A DNA stretch of 64,000 bases from Pelagibacterales bacterium SAG-MED48 (GCA_014653375.1 JACWEP010000004.1:1-64000), one strand, 5' to 3'. Positions 38,431-51,478 are shown, counted from the stretch's first letter. Translations and numbers: made by a program. Notes: generated by a model not told the origin, from the sequence alone.

Positions 38431-39306
38431 ATGTCTGTATTAGTAAACAAAAATACAAAAGTAATTTGTCAGGGGTTTACGGGTGCGCAGGGTACTTTTC
38501 ATTCTGAACAAGCAATAAAATATGGTACCAATTTAGTTGGCGGGGTGACACCAAAAAAAGGTGGTCAAAAACATTTAGATAGACCTGTTTTTAATAGTGT
38601 ACTTGAAGCTAAAAATGAAGTTGGTGCAGATGCAACAATGATTTATGTGCCAGCAAAATTTGCAGCTGCAGCTATTATAGAAGCAATTGATGCACATGTT
38701 GAATTAATAGTATGCATCACTGAAGGCATCCCAGTTCAAGACATGCTTAAAGTAAGACAAAAATTAAATGGATCTAAAAGCAGATTAATTGGACCAAATT
38801 GCCCTGGAATAATTACACCAGATGAATGTAAAATTGGAATTATGCCAGGAAACATCCATAAAAGAGGATCAGTTGGAATTGTATCAAGATCTGGAACGCT
38901 TACTTACGAGGCGGTTGCGCAAACAACTGAGAATGGTTTAGGCCAATCAACTTGTATTGGTATCGGAGGCGATCCGATTAATGGAACAAACTTTATTGAT
39001 TGTTTAGATTTATTTTTAAATGATGAAGAGACAGAATCTATTTTAATGATAGGAGAAATTGGGGGCACAGCAGAAGAGGAAGCTTCAGAATTTGTTAAAA
39101 ACCACAAAATTAAAAAACCTATTGTTGGATTTATTGCTGGAATTACAGCTCCTCCAGGAAGAAGAATGGGGCATGCAGGAGCTATAATCTCAGGAGGTAA
39201 AGGTGGTGCAGAAGATAAAATTAAGAAAATGGAAGAATCTGGTATTACAGTCGCAAAATCGCCTTCAATAATTGGAAAAACTTTATTTAATAAATTGTCA
39301 AATTGA
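38431..39306 (+). CDS. sucD: Succinyl-CoA ligase alpha subunit
   Basis: A 291-residue protein with the CoA-binding fold ([16 protein letters not shown]), [20 protein letters not shown] and the phosphohistidine loop near [18 protein letters not shown]. It pairs with SucC. The gene is followed after 34 bp by sucA. No terminator is visible between them, so one transcript is likely. Confidence 0.98.
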   Translation: MSVLVNKNTKVICQGFTGAQGTFHSEQAIKYGTNLVGGVTPKKGGQKHLDRPVFNSVLEAKNEVGADATMIYVPAKFAAAAIIEAIDAHVELIVCITEGIPVQDMLKVRQKLNGSKSRLIGPNCPGIITPDECKIGIMPGNIHKRGSVGIVSRSGTLTYEAVAQTTENGLGQSTCIGIGGDPINGTNFIDCLDLFLNDEETESILMIGEIGGTAEEEASEFVKNHKIKKPIVGFIAGITAPPGRRMGHAGAIISGGKGGAEDKIKKMEESGITVAKSPSIIGKTLFNKLSN

Positions 39307-39340
39307 AAAATAATATTAGAGGATTATATTAAATAAATAG

Positions 39341-42250
39341 ATGTCATCATCAAAAAATCTTGAATACGAAAAAACTTCATTTTTAAACAAATCTAATAGT
39401 GCATTTATTGAGCAAATGTATCTTAAGTTTATTAATAAGGATACAGATTTACCAGATAGCTGGAAAGATTATTTTGAAGGAATTGGAGATGAATTAAATA
39501 CTATTGCAAATGAGATTAAAGGACCTTCGTGGGGGCCTAAAAAAAATAAAGTAAATATAGATGAGCTTCAAAAAAAAATTGATCGAGAAGATGTAGATTC
39601 TATTAGTAATAATTTAAGCATCAAAACAATTCATGTAAATTCATCTAGATCAAATGAAGACTCAATAAAAGCTGTCTCGATGATTAGATCTTACAGACAA
39701 AGAGGACATCTTATTGCTAAACTTGATCCATTAGAATTAATTAAATCAGACTATTTAGACGAACTTCATCCTGAGTCTTTTGGATTCAAAAAAGAAGACT
39801 ATGACAAAAATATCTATTTAGGTGGAGTTATTAATAGAGAAAATTCAAATATTAGAGAAATATTGGGATTTTTAAAAAAAACTTATTGTGGACCAGTTGG
39901 ATATGAATACATGCACATTTCAAACCCAACAGAAAGAAAATGGTTTAGAGATAGAATAGAAAAATCTAAAGATAATATGAATTTTACCAAAAATGGTAAG
40001 GAAGCAATTTTAAATAAATTAATTCAAGCAGAGGGTTTTGAAAAGTTCCTTCACACAAAATATGTTGGAACTAAAAGATTTGGATTAGATGGAGGTGAAA
40101 GCTTAATACCTGCACTAGAACAAATAATTAAGATTAGTGGTCAAGCTCAAGTTTTAGAAGTTAAGATTGGTATGTCTCATAGAGGAAGATTAAATGTCTT
40201 AGCTAATGTTTTGCAAAAATCTTACAAAAGAATATTTAATGAATTTGCTGGGGAATTTGGTACATCAACAGATGATATTGCGGATGATGTTAAATATCAT
40301 TTAGGCGCTTCTTCTAATAGAGAATTTGATGGAAATTCAGTACATGTCAGTTTGACAGATAACCCCTCTCATTTAGAAGCAGTTAATCCAGTTGTTCTTG
40401 GTCAAACTAGAGCAAAACAATTTTTTCATAAAGATAAAGAAAGAAATAAAGTGATACCAATTTTGATTCATGGTGATGCTGCATTCGCAGGTCAAGGAGT
40501 AGTTGCTGAGTGTTTTGCAATGTCTGGATTGCCAGGCCATAATACTGGAGGTACAATCCACATAATAGTTAACAACCAGATAGGATTTACTACCAGCCCA
40601 AGATTTGCTAGATCCTCTCCCTATCCTTCTGACGTTGCAAAAATGGTTGATGCTCCAATTATTCATGCAAACGGAGATGATCCAGAAGCAGTTGTTTATG
40701 CGGCTAGAATAGCAACTGAATTTAGATTGAAGTTTAATAGAGATGTAGTTGTAGATTTAATTTGCTATAGACGGTTTGGTCACAATGAAGGAGATGAGCC
40801 GTCATTTACTCAACCTTTGATGTATGAAAAGATTAGATCACATCCTTCAACAATAAAAGTTTATGGAAAGAAACTTGTAGATGAAAATATTATTTCTAAC
40901 GAAAATTTAGATAATTCGATTAAAACATTTAAAAATTTACTTGATGAACAATTCAAAAGTGCAAAAGATTATAAACCTAAAATTGCATGGTTTGAAGGCA
41001 CATGGTCTGCATATAAACCTGAAAAAGGAAAAGATAAAAGAGGAGTAACTGGAGCAGATACTAATAAACTTTTAAAAATTTCAGAAAAAATTAATTCTTC
41101 ATCTGATGAATTAAACTTACATAAAACAATTGTTAAAATATTAAATAATAGAAAAGAGGCTGTTAAAAATGGATTAAATATAGATTGGTCAACAGCGGAA
41201 GCGTTGGCTTTTGGATCTTTATTGGAAGAAGGTTATCCAGTAAGGTTGGTTGGACAGGACTCAGGAAGAGGAACATTTAGTCAAAGACACTCAGTATTAA
41301 GAAATCAAAAAGACAATAGTCGATATGTTCCATTAAATAATATTTCAAGTAACCAAAAACAATTTGAGGTGGTTGATAGCTTCTTATCTGAGCTTGCTGT
41401 TTTAGGATTTGAGTATGGTTATAGTTTGGTTGAACCAAATACTCTTACACTTTGGGAGGCACAGTTTGGTGATTTTGCAAACGGCGCACAAGTTGTCATC
41501 GATCAATTTATTGCATCAGGAGAAAGAAAATGGAGAAGGGCCTCTGGATTAGTAATGCTATTACCCCATGGTTATGAAGGTCAAGGACCAGAACATTCAT
41601 CAGCTAGATTAGAGAGATTTTTGCAAATGTGTTCAAACGATAACATGCAAGTAATGAATTGCACAACACCTGCAAACTATTTTCATGCTCTTAGAAGACA
41701 AATGCTTAGGGATTTTAGGAAGCCACTAATTATGATGACACCAAAATCTTTGTTAAGAAACAAGTATTGTGTTTCTAAGATAGAGGACTTTAATAAAAAG
41801 AATTCGTTTCATAGAATTTTATGGGATCATGCTATAGATCCAAAATCAAAGGGTTTTATTAAGTTAAAAGAGAGCTCTAATATTAAAAAAGTTATATTAT
41901 GCTCTGGTAAAGTTTATTTTGATTTATTGGAAGCTAGAGAAAAATTAAAAAAAGATGGTGTAGTATTGTTTAGAATAGAACAGCTTTATCCTTTTCCGGC
42001 AAAAACTCTTGTTAAAGAGCTTAAACCATATGCAAAAAATTCAAAATTTTTTTGGTGTCAGGAAGAGCCAAAAAACATGGGTGCATGGTTTTCTGTTAGA
42101 GATTATATCCAATGGACATTGGATACTATTAAGGCTAATAATAAAGAAATTTCTTATATAGGAAGAAGCCCAGATGCATCTCCTGCTACAGGATATGCAA
42201 AAAGGCATATTTCTCAACAACAAGAAATAATTAGTAAGGTATTTGAATAA
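39341..42250 (+). CDS. sucA: 2-oxoglutarate dehydrogenase E1 component
   Basis: A 969-residue thiamine diphosphate enzyme. The N-terminal E2-binding segment (SAFIEQMYLKFINKD), the active-site MSHRGRLNVLANVLQK, the ThDP-binding HGDAAFAGQGVVAE with NNQIGFTTSP, and the C-terminal domain with GQDSGRGTFSQRHS and LLPHGYEGQGPEHSSARLE are present. It decarboxylates 2-oxoglutarate and transfers the succinyl group to the E2 lipoyl arm. The length matches other alphaproteobacteria. sucB follows after 6 bp. Confidence 0.98.
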   Translation: MSSSKNLEYEKTSFLNKSNSAFIEQMYLKFINKDTDLPDSWKDYFEGIGDELNTIANEIKGPSWGPKKNKVNIDELQKKIDREDVDSISNNLSIKTIHVNSSRSNEDSIKAVSMIRSYRQRGHLIAKLDPLELIKSDYLDELHPESFGFKKEDYDKNIYLGGVINRENSNIREILGFLKKTYCGPVGYEYMHISNPTERKWFRDRIEKSKDNMNFTKNGKEAILNKLIQAEGFEKFLHTKYVGTKRFGLDGGESLIPALEQIIKISGQAQVLEVKIGMSHRGRLNVLANVLQKSYKRIFNEFAGEFGTSTDDIADDVKYHLGASSNREFDGNSVHVSLTDNPSHLEAVNPVVLGQTRAKQFFHKDKERNKVIPILIHGDAAFAGQGVVAECFAMSGLPGHNTGGTIHIIVNNQIGFTTSPRFARSSPYPSDVAKMVDAPIIHANGDDPEAVVYAARIATEFRLKFNRDVVVDLICYRRFGHNEGDEPSFTQPLMYEKIRSHPSTIKVYGKKLVDENIISNENLDNSIKTFKNLLDEQFKSAKDYKPKIAWFEGTWSAYKPEKGKDKRGVTGADTNKLLKISEKINSSSDELNLHKTIVKILNNRKEAVKNGLNIDWSTAEALAFGSLLEEGYPVRLVGQDSGRGTFSQRHSVLRNQKDNSRYVPLNNISSNQKQFEVVDSFLSELAVLGFEYGYSLVEPNTLTLWEAQFGDFANGAQVVIDQFIASGERKWRRASGLVMLLPHGYEGQGPEHSSARLERFLQMCSNDNMQVMNCTTPANYFHALRRQMLRDFRKPLIMMTPKSLLRNKYCVSKIEDFNKKNSFHRILWDHAIDPKSKGFIKLKESSNIKKVILCSGKVYFDLLEAREKLKKDGVVLFRIEQLYPFPAKTLVKELKPYAKNSKFFWCQEEPKNMGAWFSVRDYIQWTLDTIKANNKEISYIGRSPDASPATGYAKRHISQQQEIISKVFE

Positions 42251-42256
42251 TTTGAG

Positions 42257-43594
42257 ATGAGTGAAAAAATTTTAGTCCCAGTTCTTGGAGAAAGTATTAC
42301 TGAAGCAACAGTTGCAAAATGGTTAAAAAACACTGGTGATGCAGTTGAAGCAGATGAGCCAATTGTAGAGCTTGAAACAGATAAGGTTAACCTAGAAGTG
42401 CCGTCTCCAGTAAAAGGTATTTTAACAGAAATTAATTCAGAAGATGGCTCTACAGTGGAAGTAGGGGCTCTTTTAGGTTTAGTTTCGGAAAATGGAGCCG
42501 CCACATCTTCTGTAAAAGAAAAAGAAGAAGAGATAAAAAAAATAGAACCTACTTCAAAAGAAAACAACGTAATTAAATTAGATGCGTCAAAAAAAGAACC
42601 AAAAATTTTTGAGGAAAAAAATGAAGTTAAAAAAGAAACGGTGGAAGAAAAACCATTAATTTTAACAGATGAAGTTGTAGAGAAAAAAACATCAAATGAA
42701 AAATTAGAAAATACAACCCCTAAACCTAATTTAGAAAACCAAATACTCTCACCAGCTGTAAGGAAAATAGTAGCTGAGAAAAAAATAGATATTAACTCTG
42801 TAAAAGGATCTGGAAAAGATGGAAGAGTTTTAAAAGGGGATCTTATTAGTTTGATGGGGGTTAACCCACAACCGTCTGATAGAAAAGTCCAATATGGTCA
42901 AGAGGAAAGAATCAAAATGACCAGACTAAGACAGACTATTGCTAAAAGATTAAAACAGGCTCAAGAAAATGCAGCACTGTTAACTACTTTTAATGAAGTC
43001 GATATGTCAAGTATCATGAAAATGAGGAAAGAGAATCAACAAGATTTTCAAAGTCGATATGGGATAAAATTAGGCTTGATGTCTTTTTTTGTAAAAGCAT
43101 GTGTGGTTGCTTTAAAAAATTACCCTGCAGTAAATGCTGAAATTGACGGAGATGAAATAATTTATAAAAATTATTATAATCTAAGTTTTGCGGTTGGAAC
43201 TGATAAAGGTTTGGTGGTACCAGTTTTAAGAAATGCTGACGAATTATCATTTGCAGATATTGAAAAAAATATTAAAGATATTTCGGAAAAAGCAAGAGAC
43301 GGAAAATTAACAATTGAAGATCTTCAGGGTGGAACATTTACTATAAGCAATGGTGGAGTGTATGGATCGATGTTGTCAACTCCAATATTAAATCTTCCTC
43401 AGTCTGGTGTTCTTGGAATGCACAATATTCTTGAAAGAGCTGTTGTGGTAGATGGAGAAATTAAAATTAGACCAATAATGTATTTGGCTTTGTCATATGA
43501 TCATAGAATAATAGATGGCAAAGAGTCTGTTTCTTTTTTAAAAATGGTTAAAGAAAATTTAGAGGACCCTAGAAGGTTGTTTTTGGATATTTAA
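42257..43594 (+). CDS. sucB: 2-oxoglutarate dehydrogenase E2 (dihydrolipoyl succinyltransferase)
   Basis: 445 residues: a lipoyl domain (1-76) with the lipoylated Lys43 in [13 protein letters not shown], a long Glu/Lys-rich linker (80-165), a peripheral subunit-binding domain (about 168-203, [15 protein letters not shown]), and a catalytic domain ending with the active-site YDHRIIDG (His416, Asp420). It transfers succinyl to CoA. One lipoyl domain is normal for SucB. lpd starts directly after the stop codon, so the full complex E1-E2-E3 is encoded together. Confidence 0.98.
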   Translation: MSEKILVPVLGESITEATVAKWLKNTGDAVEADEPIVELETDKVNLEVPSPVKGILTEINSEDGSTVEVGALLGLVSENGAATSSVKEKEEEIKKIEPTSKENNVIKLDASKKEPKIFEEKNEVKKETVEEKPLILTDEVVEKKTSNEKLENTTPKPNLENQILSPAVRKIVAEKKIDINSVKGSGKDGRVLKGDLISLMGVNPQPSDRKVQYGQEERIKMTRLRQTIAKRLKQAQENAALLTTFNEVDMSSIMKMRKENQQDFQSRYGIKLGLMSFFVKACVVALKNYPAVNAEIDGDEIIYKNYYNLSFAVGTDKGLVVPVLRNADELSFADIEKNIKDISEKARDGKLTIEDLQGGTFTISNGGVYGSMLSTPILNLPQSGVLGMHNILERAVVVDGEIKIRPIMYLALSYDHRIIDGKESVSFLKMVKENLEDPRRLFLDI

Positions 43595-44995
43595 ATGTCA
43601 GAAAAATTTCAAGCTGTTGTAATTGGTGGTGGTCCAGGTGGTTATGTTTGTGCAATCAGACTTGCTCAGCTTGGTCTCAAAACTGCTTGTATCGAATCAA
43701 GAGGGTCTCTTGGAGGAACCTGCTTGAATGTTGGATGTATACCCTCAAAAAGCTTATTAAATCTATCTGAAGAATTTCATAAAGTTCAAAATTTATCCAG
43801 CAAAGGAATTGAAGTTGGAGAAGTTAAGCTCAATCTTGAGAAAATGATGAAAAACAAGGACAAAGCGGTAACTATACTTACCAAAGGTGTTGAATTTTTA
43901 TTAAAAAAAAACAAGGTTACTTATTTTAAAGGATTAGGAAGTTTGAGGTCTAAAAATGAAATTTTGATTAAAGATGATCAAAATAAAGAAATCATAATAG
44001 AGGCTGAAAAAACAGTTATTGCAACTGGTTCTGTGCCAGTATCTTTACCAGGAATTGAAATTGATGAAAAAATTATTGTTTCATCAACAGGTGCACTAAA
44101 ATTAGACAAGGTTCCAAAAAAAATGGTTGTTGTGGGTGGTGGCTATATTGGATTGGAGATGGGCTCTGTTTGGTCAAGATTAGGAGCTGAAGTTCAAGTT
44201 GTTGAATTTTTAGATCATATCACACCAGGAATGGATAAAGAAATTTCTTCAGAATTTATGAAGATTTTAAAAAAACAAGGTATTAAATTTAATATGCAGA
44301 ATAAAGTTGAAACTATTAAAAAATCTAATTCTGGAGCAGTTGTTTCTACAGTAGATAAAGATGGAAATAAAAATAATTTTGATTGTGATGTTGTTTTAAT
44401 TTCAGTTGGTAGAAAACCAAATACAGAGGGTTTAAATTTAGAGTCCGCTGGGGTTGAATTGGATGAAAAAAAAAGAATTAAAACTGACAAAACATTTAAA
44501 ACAAATGTACACAATATCTTTGCAATAGGTGATGTTATTGATGGACCTATGCTTGCACATAAAGCTGAAGATGAAGGGATCGCAGTTGCAGAAAATATTG
44601 CTGGGCAATCTGGTCATGTTAATTACGATACTATTCCTGGAGTAGTTTATACTTCACCGGAAGTTGCATCTATTGGAAAAACTGAGGAACAATTAAAACA
44701 AGCAAACACAAATTACAAAATTGGTAAATTTTCTTTTATGGCAAATTCAAGAGCAAAAGCAATTGATGATGCCGAAGGATTTGTAAAAATTTTAGCAGAT
44801 GAAAAGTCAGATAAAGTATTAGGAGCTCATATAATTGGAGCGCATGCTGGTGAATTAATAGCAGAAATTGGTATAGCAATGGAATTTGGTGCAAGCTCAG
44901 AAGATATTGCAAGAACCTGTCATGCTCATCCAACTTTTTCAGAAGCTGTTAAAGAAGCAGCTTTATCAGTAGATAAAAGAGCAATACACTCTTAA
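43595..44995 (+). CDS. lpd: Dihydrolipoamide dehydrogenase (E3)
   Basis: A 466-residue flavoprotein disulfide reductase with the FAD-binding VVIGGGPGGYVCA, the redox pair in GGTCLNVGCIPSK (Cys43, Cys48), the NAD-binding VVVGGGYIGLEMGS, the FAIGDVIDGPMLAHKAEDEG block and the interface base His445/Glu450 (HPTFSE). It reoxidises the lipoyl arms of the 2-oxoacid dehydrogenase complexes. Its position after sucB assigns it to 2-oxoglutarate dehydrogenase, although other complexes may share it. Confidence 0.98.
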   Translation: MSEKFQAVVIGGGPGGYVCAIRLAQLGLKTACIESRGSLGGTCLNVGCIPSKSLLNLSEEFHKVQNLSSKGIEVGEVKLNLEKMMKNKDKAVTILTKGVEFLLKKNKVTYFKGLGSLRSKNEILIKDDQNKEIIIEAEKTVIATGSVPVSLPGIEIDEKIIVSSTGALKLDKVPKKMVVVGGGYIGLEMGSVWSRLGAEVQVVEFLDHITPGMDKEISSEFMKILKKQGIKFNMQNKVETIKKSNSGAVVSTVDKDGNKNNFDCDVVLISVGRKPNTEGLNLESAGVELDEKKRIKTDKTFKTNVHNIFAIGDVIDGPMLAHKAEDEGIAVAENIAGQSGHVNYDTIPGVVYTSPEVASIGKTEEQLKQANTNYKIGKFSFMANSRAKAIDDAEGFVKILADEKSDKVLGAHIIGAHAGELIAEIGIAMEFGASSEDIARTCHAHPTFSEAVKEAALSVDKRAIHS

Positions 44996-45000
44996 TATAT

Positions 45001-45023
45001 TTTCATATTATCAAAATATGAAA
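45001..45023 (+). promoter_or_regulatory. 9-bp hairpin containing the priA start codon
   Basis: TTTCATATT (45001-45009) and AATATGAAA (45015-45023) form a perfect 9-bp stem with a 5-base loop. The priA ATG (45018-45020) lies in the 3' arm, so the structure could hide the start codon. It is AT-only apart from one pair, so stability is low. There is no T-tract to make it a terminator. Confidence 0.4.
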
Positions 45024-46973
45024 GTTCCGATTCTTTTACCAAATATATTTAACCATCCTTTTACCTATGAAAGTAATCTTAATTTAAAAGTAGGTGATTA
45101 TGTGGTTGTCCCTTTTGGTAAATCTAAAATTACTGGAGTTGTTTGGGATGAATTTGAAAAAAAAAATAATAGAAATTTTAAAGTAAAAAATGTTTTAAAA
45201 AAATTAGATGTTACACCGTTAAAAAAAACTACTATAAAATTTCTTAATTGGTTTTCTGAATATAATATTATTCCAAAAGGAATGTCATTAAAGCTAGTTC
45301 TGTTAAGTAGTAATGCTATAGAAAAATTATCAAAAGACACATATAAAAATTTTGATTTTACTATTAAAGATAATTCAATAAAACTCTCAGAAGAACAAAA
45401 GAAATCTTTAAAGAAGATGAATATTTCTAATCAAAAGTTTCGAGTTCATGTTCTCCAGGGAACTACTGGGTCAGGAAAAACGATGGTATACTTCGAGGCG
45501 CTAAAAGAGATTATAAACAAAGGTTTACAAGGCTTAATTCTACTTCCTGAAATAGGTTTAACAGGGCAATTTGAAAAAAAATTTTTAGAATTTTTTGGTT
45601 TTACCCCAGCTGTTTGGCACTCAGGTATTTCAAAAAAAAAGAAAGAGATAATTTGGAGCGGGTTAGCAAACGGAGAAATTAAAGTTGTTATTGGTGCAAG
45701 ATCATCATTATTTTTACCTTTTAAAAAATTAGGCTTAATTATAGTTGATGAAGAGCACGATCAATCATTTAAACAAGACGAAGGTGTTACATACAATGCA
45801 AGAGACATGGCTATTTCAAGAGCCTCATTTGAAAATATTCCTATCAATTTAGTAACAGCAGTTCCATCAATTGAAACATATGAAAATGTTAAAAAAGGAA
45901 AATATACTATTTCAAGATTACGACAACGTTATCAAAATGCATCTCTACCAAAGTATGAAATAATTAATTTAAATGAAACTAAATTAGAAAAACAATCTTG
46001 GCTTTCAAAAAAGATAATTGAGAAAGTAAACTTTCATCTTGATAAAAATGATCAAGTATTATTTTTCTTGAATAGACGTGGATTTTCTCCACATGTTTTA
46101 TGCAACAAATGTTTTAATAGTTTTTCGTGTCCAAACTGTTCAATTAATTTAGTTTATCATAAAAGTAAGAATAATTTATTATGTCATTATTGTGGGTTTA
46201 AAACTTCACTAAAGAGAGATTGTGTAAAAGAAGGAGATTGTGAATTTATCTTCAGTGGTCCTGGTGTTGAAAGAATATCAGAAGAAGTAAAAAAAAATTT
46301 TCCTTCAAAAAAAATTGAAATTTTTTCTAGTGATACAATGAATAAAAAAGACTCGAGTGTAAAGTTAGAAAAAATAATAAATAATGAAATTCAAATTTTG
46401 GTTGGAACACAATTAATTTCTAAAGGTTTTCATTTCCCAAGCTTAAATTGTATTGTGGTTGTAGACATAGACCTATCAACACAAGGTCACGATTTAAGAG
46501 GTGCAGAAAAAAATTTACAATTATATCATCAACTTTCAGGAAGAGCTGGAAGAACAGGTAAACCAGCAACAGTTTATTTTCAGACATATAATAAAAATAC
46601 TAAAATGATTTCAGATCTTACTAATAGTAACCCAGATATTTTCTTAGATAGAGAATTAGATATTAGAAGACAAAACAAGCTACCTCCATTTCAAAGATTT
46701 ATTTCATTAATTTTGACTGGTGATAATGAAAGTAAATTAGAAAAAGAAGCATTTGATTTTAAGAACTTTATTGAAAAAAAAGTGGAGGGTAGAGTTTTGG
46801 GGCCAGTTATTGCACCAATATTCAGATTAAAGAAAAAATATAGAGTTCGATTATTAATTAGGGGTCCTAAGTCACTCAAACTACAAGGCTCAATAGCAAA
46901 AATTATCCCCAGTTATAAGTTTTCTTCAGGAATAAAACTTTCAGTTGATGTTGACCCTATAAACTTCAATTAA
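45018..46973 (+). CDS. priA: Primosomal replication restart helicase PriA
   Basis: A 651-residue superfamily 2 helicase. Walker A is GTTGSGKTMVYFEA and Walker B DEEHDQSFKQDEG, followed by a Zn-binding insert (CNKC, CPNC, CHYC, then C-x5-C) and the C-terminal motifs VGTQLISKGFHFP and QLSGRAGRTGK. PriA reloads the replisome at stalled forks. Helicase motif III reads TAVPS (residues 280-284) where most homologues have SATPS, and the last Cys pair is spaced C-x5-C rather than CxxC. Other motifs look intact. It precedes the ATP synthase genes, a common alphaproteobacterial arrangement. Confidence 0.95.
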   Translation: MKVPILLPNIFNHPFTYESNLNLKVGDYVVVPFGKSKITGVVWDEFEKKNNRNFKVKNVLKKLDVTPLKKTTIKFLNWFSEYNIIPKGMSLKLVLLSSNAIEKLSKDTYKNFDFTIKDNSIKLSEEQKKSLKKMNISNQKFRVHVLQGTTGSGKTMVYFEALKEIINKGLQGLILLPEIGLTGQFEKKFLEFFGFTPAVWHSGISKKKKEIIWSGLANGEIKVVIGARSSLFLPFKKLGLIIVDEEHDQSFKQDEGVTYNARDMAISRASFENIPINLVTAVPSIETYENVKKGKYTISRLRQRYQNASLPKYEIINLNETKLEKQSWLSKKIIEKVNFHLDKNDQVLFFLNRRGFSPHVLCNKCFNSFSCPNCSINLVYHKSKNNLLCHYCGFKTSLKRDCVKEGDCEFIFSGPGVERISEEVKKNFPSKKIEIFSSDTMNKKDSSVKLEKIINNEIQILVGTQLISKGFHFPSLNCIVVVDIDLSTQGHDLRGAEKNLQLYHQLSGRAGRTGKPATVYFQTYNKNTKMISDLTNSNPDIFLDRELDIRRQNKLPPFQRFISLILTGDNESKLEKEAFDFKNFIEKKVEGRVLGPVIAPIFRLKKKYRVRLLIRGPKSLKLQGSIAKIIPSYKFSSGIKLSVDVDPINFN

Positions 46974-47083
46974 TCAGTAAAAAAGACCATTTTTTATAAA
47001 TGTGCCACTTGAAGAGATAATGGTCATATGTTAATTAAAACGGAATTTTAATAAATCTTCAATTATTTATAAGGAACAAAAAA
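46974..47083 (+). promoter_or_regulatory. Leader and probable promoter of the atpHAGDC operon
   Basis: A 110-bp gap. TTGAAG (47009-47014) and TTAATT (47031-47036) with 16 bases between them could be a promoter. An inverted repeat GACCATT (46985-46991) / AATGGTC (47019-47025) brackets the -35 region and may be an operator or a weak stem with a 27-base loop. AAGGA (47071-47075) is a Shine-Dalgarno for the TTG start of atpH at 47084. No tRNA or terminator is seen. Confidence 0.45.
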
Positions 47084-47641
47084 TTGAGCAAAAGCAAAGG
47101 TTTTTCCGATACAGCAGCTGGACGATATTCATTAGCTCTTTATGAATTGGCATCAGAAGCAAATGTACTAAGCGATGTTGAAGATCATTCTTTATCATTT
47201 ATTAATTTAATTGCGTCAAGTGAAGATTTTAAATCTTTAATAAAAAACCCTACAAATAGTAAAGATGATCAGTTTAATGCATTAAGAAAAATTTCAGAAC
47301 AATACAAATTAAATGACTTATTAACAAAATTTTTAAGCTTTCTAGTTTCTAAAAGAAGATTTTTTTATGTAGATAATATTTTAAAAAGTTTTGTTGAAAC
47401 ATGTTCAGCTAAAAGAGGTGAGCTAAAAGCAGAATTGACTTCTGCAAAAGATCTCACTGAAGATGAAGTAAACAGTATAAAAGAAGAATTGACTGAAAAT
47501 TTTAGCTCAAAAATAAAATTAAACTACAAATATGATAAAAGTTTAATTGGAGGTTTAATCGTGCAAGTTGGAAGCACAATGGTAGATACTTCCATTAAAA
47601 ATAAATTACAACAAATCGAAAATAGGATGATAGAGGCATAA
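47084..47641 (+). CDS. atpH: ATP synthase F1 delta subunit
   Basis: A 185-residue protein starting at TTG 47084 (MSKSKGFSDTAAGRYSLALYELA), with AAGGA 8 bases upstream. The N-terminal AGRYSLALYELASE and C-terminal KIKLNYKYDKSLIGGLIVQVGSTMVD are the OSCP/delta signatures. It links F1 to the b subunits of the stator. The gene order atpH-A-G-D-C, apart from the F0 genes, is usual in alphaproteobacteria; F0 genes are not in the window. Confidence 0.95.
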   Translation: MSKSKGFSDTAAGRYSLALYELASEANVLSDVEDHSLSFINLIASSEDFKSLIKNPTNSKDDQFNALRKISEQYKLNDLLTKFLSFLVSKRRFFYVDNILKSFVETCSAKRGELKAELTSAKDLTEDEVNSIKEELTENFSSKIKLNYKYDKSLIGGLIVQVGSTMVDTSIKNKLQQIENRMIEA

Positions 47642-49171
47642 ATGGATATAAACCCATCAGAAGTAACAAAGATATTAAAAGAGCAAATTAAAAAATTTGG
47701 TGATGAAGCCGAAGTAACTGAGGTTGGACAAGTTCTATCAGTTGGAGACGGTATTGCCAGAGTATATGGGTTAGATAATGTTCAGGCTGGAGAAATGGTA
47801 GAATTTTCTGATGGATCAAAGGGAATGGCTCTAAACTTAGAAAGTGAAAATGTTGGGGTTGTAATCTTTGGAGACGATAGAAAAATTAAAGAAGGTGATG
47901 TTGTTAAGAGAACAGGAAGTATTGTTGACACACCTGTTGGAAAAGAATTATTGGGAAGAGTTGTAGATGGCTTAGGAAATCCAATTGATGGCAAAGGTGC
48001 TTTAGACAAAGGAATAACAAGAAGCAGAGTTGAAGTAAAAGCTCCTGGAATTATTCCAAGACAATCAGTTAGCGAACCTATGCAAACAGGTTTAAAGTCA
48101 ATTGATAGTCTAGTGCCAGTTGGAAGAGGACAACGTGAATTAATTATTGGAGATAGACAAACTGGAAAAACTGCAGTTGCAATTGATGCTATTATTAACC
48201 AAAAAAAAATAAATGAATCTGGAGATGAAAAACAAAAACTTTATTGTATTTATGTGGCTATAGGTCAAAAAAGATCTACTGTTAGACAAATCCAAAAAAC
48301 TTTAGAAGAAGCTGGTGCAATGGAATATACAACAATTGTAGCCGCTACTGCGTCAGATGCAGCCCCACTTCAATTTTTGGCTCCATACACAGGATGTGCT
48401 ATGGGTGAATATTTTAGAGATAATGGTATGCATGGATTAATTATTTATGATGATTTATCTAAGCAGGCTGTAGCTTATAGACAAATGTCACTTTTATTGA
48501 GAAGACCCCCAGGAAGAGAAGCTTACCCAGGTGATGTATTTTATCTTCATAGTAGATTACTTGAAAGAGCTGCAAAGCTAAGTGACGAACATGGTGGAGG
48601 TTCATTAACAGCTCTTCCAATTATTGAAACACAGGGTGGAGACGTATCTGCGTTTATTCCAACGAACGTTATATCAATTACTGATGGACAGATATTTCTT
48701 GAAACAGAATTATTTAACCAAGGTATTAGACCTGCGATCAATGTAGGTTTGTCAGTTTCTAGAGTTGGTTCAGCAGCGCAAACAAAAGCAATGAAAAAAG
48801 TCTCAGGTTCAATGAAACTTGAACTCGCTCAATATAGAGAAATGGCTGCCTTTGCACAATTTGGATCTGACTTAGATGCCTCAACACAAAAACTTCTAAA
48901 TAGAGGCTCAAAATTAACTGAGCTTTTAAAACAAAAACAGTACTCACCTTTAACAGTTGCTGAACAAGTAATTTCTGTTTTTTGTGGAGTGAAGGGACAT
49001 TTGGACGATATAGAGCTTAAAGATATTGCTGTATTTGAGTCTAAAATTATTGAAAAATGTAAATCTGAAAAACCAGAAATTTTAGAATCTATTTTAAGCT
49101 CAGGTAAACTTGAAGATGATACCGAAAAACTTCTAGTTGAAGTAATAGCAGATTTAAGAAAAAATTTTTAA
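47642..49171 (+). CDS. atpA: ATP synthase F1 alpha subunit
   Basis: A 509-residue protein with the start [19 protein letters not shown], Walker [34 protein letters not shown], and the [17 protein letters not shown] signature. It forms the non-catalytic sites of the F1 hexamer. The ATG follows the atpH stop directly. No anomaly seen. Confidence 0.99.
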   Translation: MDINPSEVTKILKEQIKKFGDEAEVTEVGQVLSVGDGIARVYGLDNVQAGEMVEFSDGSKGMALNLESENVGVVIFGDDRKIKEGDVVKRTGSIVDTPVGKELLGRVVDGLGNPIDGKGALDKGITRSRVEVKAPGIIPRQSVSEPMQTGLKSIDSLVPVGRGQRELIIGDRQTGKTAVAIDAIINQKKINESGDEKQKLYCIYVAIGQKRSTVRQIQKTLEEAGAMEYTTIVAATASDAAPLQFLAPYTGCAMGEYFRDNGMHGLIIYDDLSKQAVAYRQMSLLLRRPPGREAYPGDVFYLHSRLLERAAKLSDEHGGGSLTALPIIETQGGDVSAFIPTNVISITDGQIFLETELFNQGIRPAINVGLSVSRVGSAAQTKAMKKVSGSMKLELAQYREMAAFAQFGSDLDASTQKLLNRGSKLTELLKQKQYSPLTVAEQVISVFCGVKGHLDDIELKDIAVFESKIIEKCKSEKPEILESILSSGKLEDDTEKLLVEVIADLRKNF

Positions 49172-49181
49172 TTCTTAAAAT

Positions 49182-51477
<2,296 letters not shown>

Positions 51478-51478
<1 letters not shown>

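Noticed and set aside
39307-39340. Terminator between sucD and sucA
   Set aside because: A short AT inverted repeat is visible, but there is no stable stem or T-tract; read-through into sucA is expected.
42214-42567. 117-residue minus-strand reading frame at the sucA/sucB junction
   Set aside because: Antisense to the SucB lipoyl domain, Ser/Thr-rich and without any family signal.
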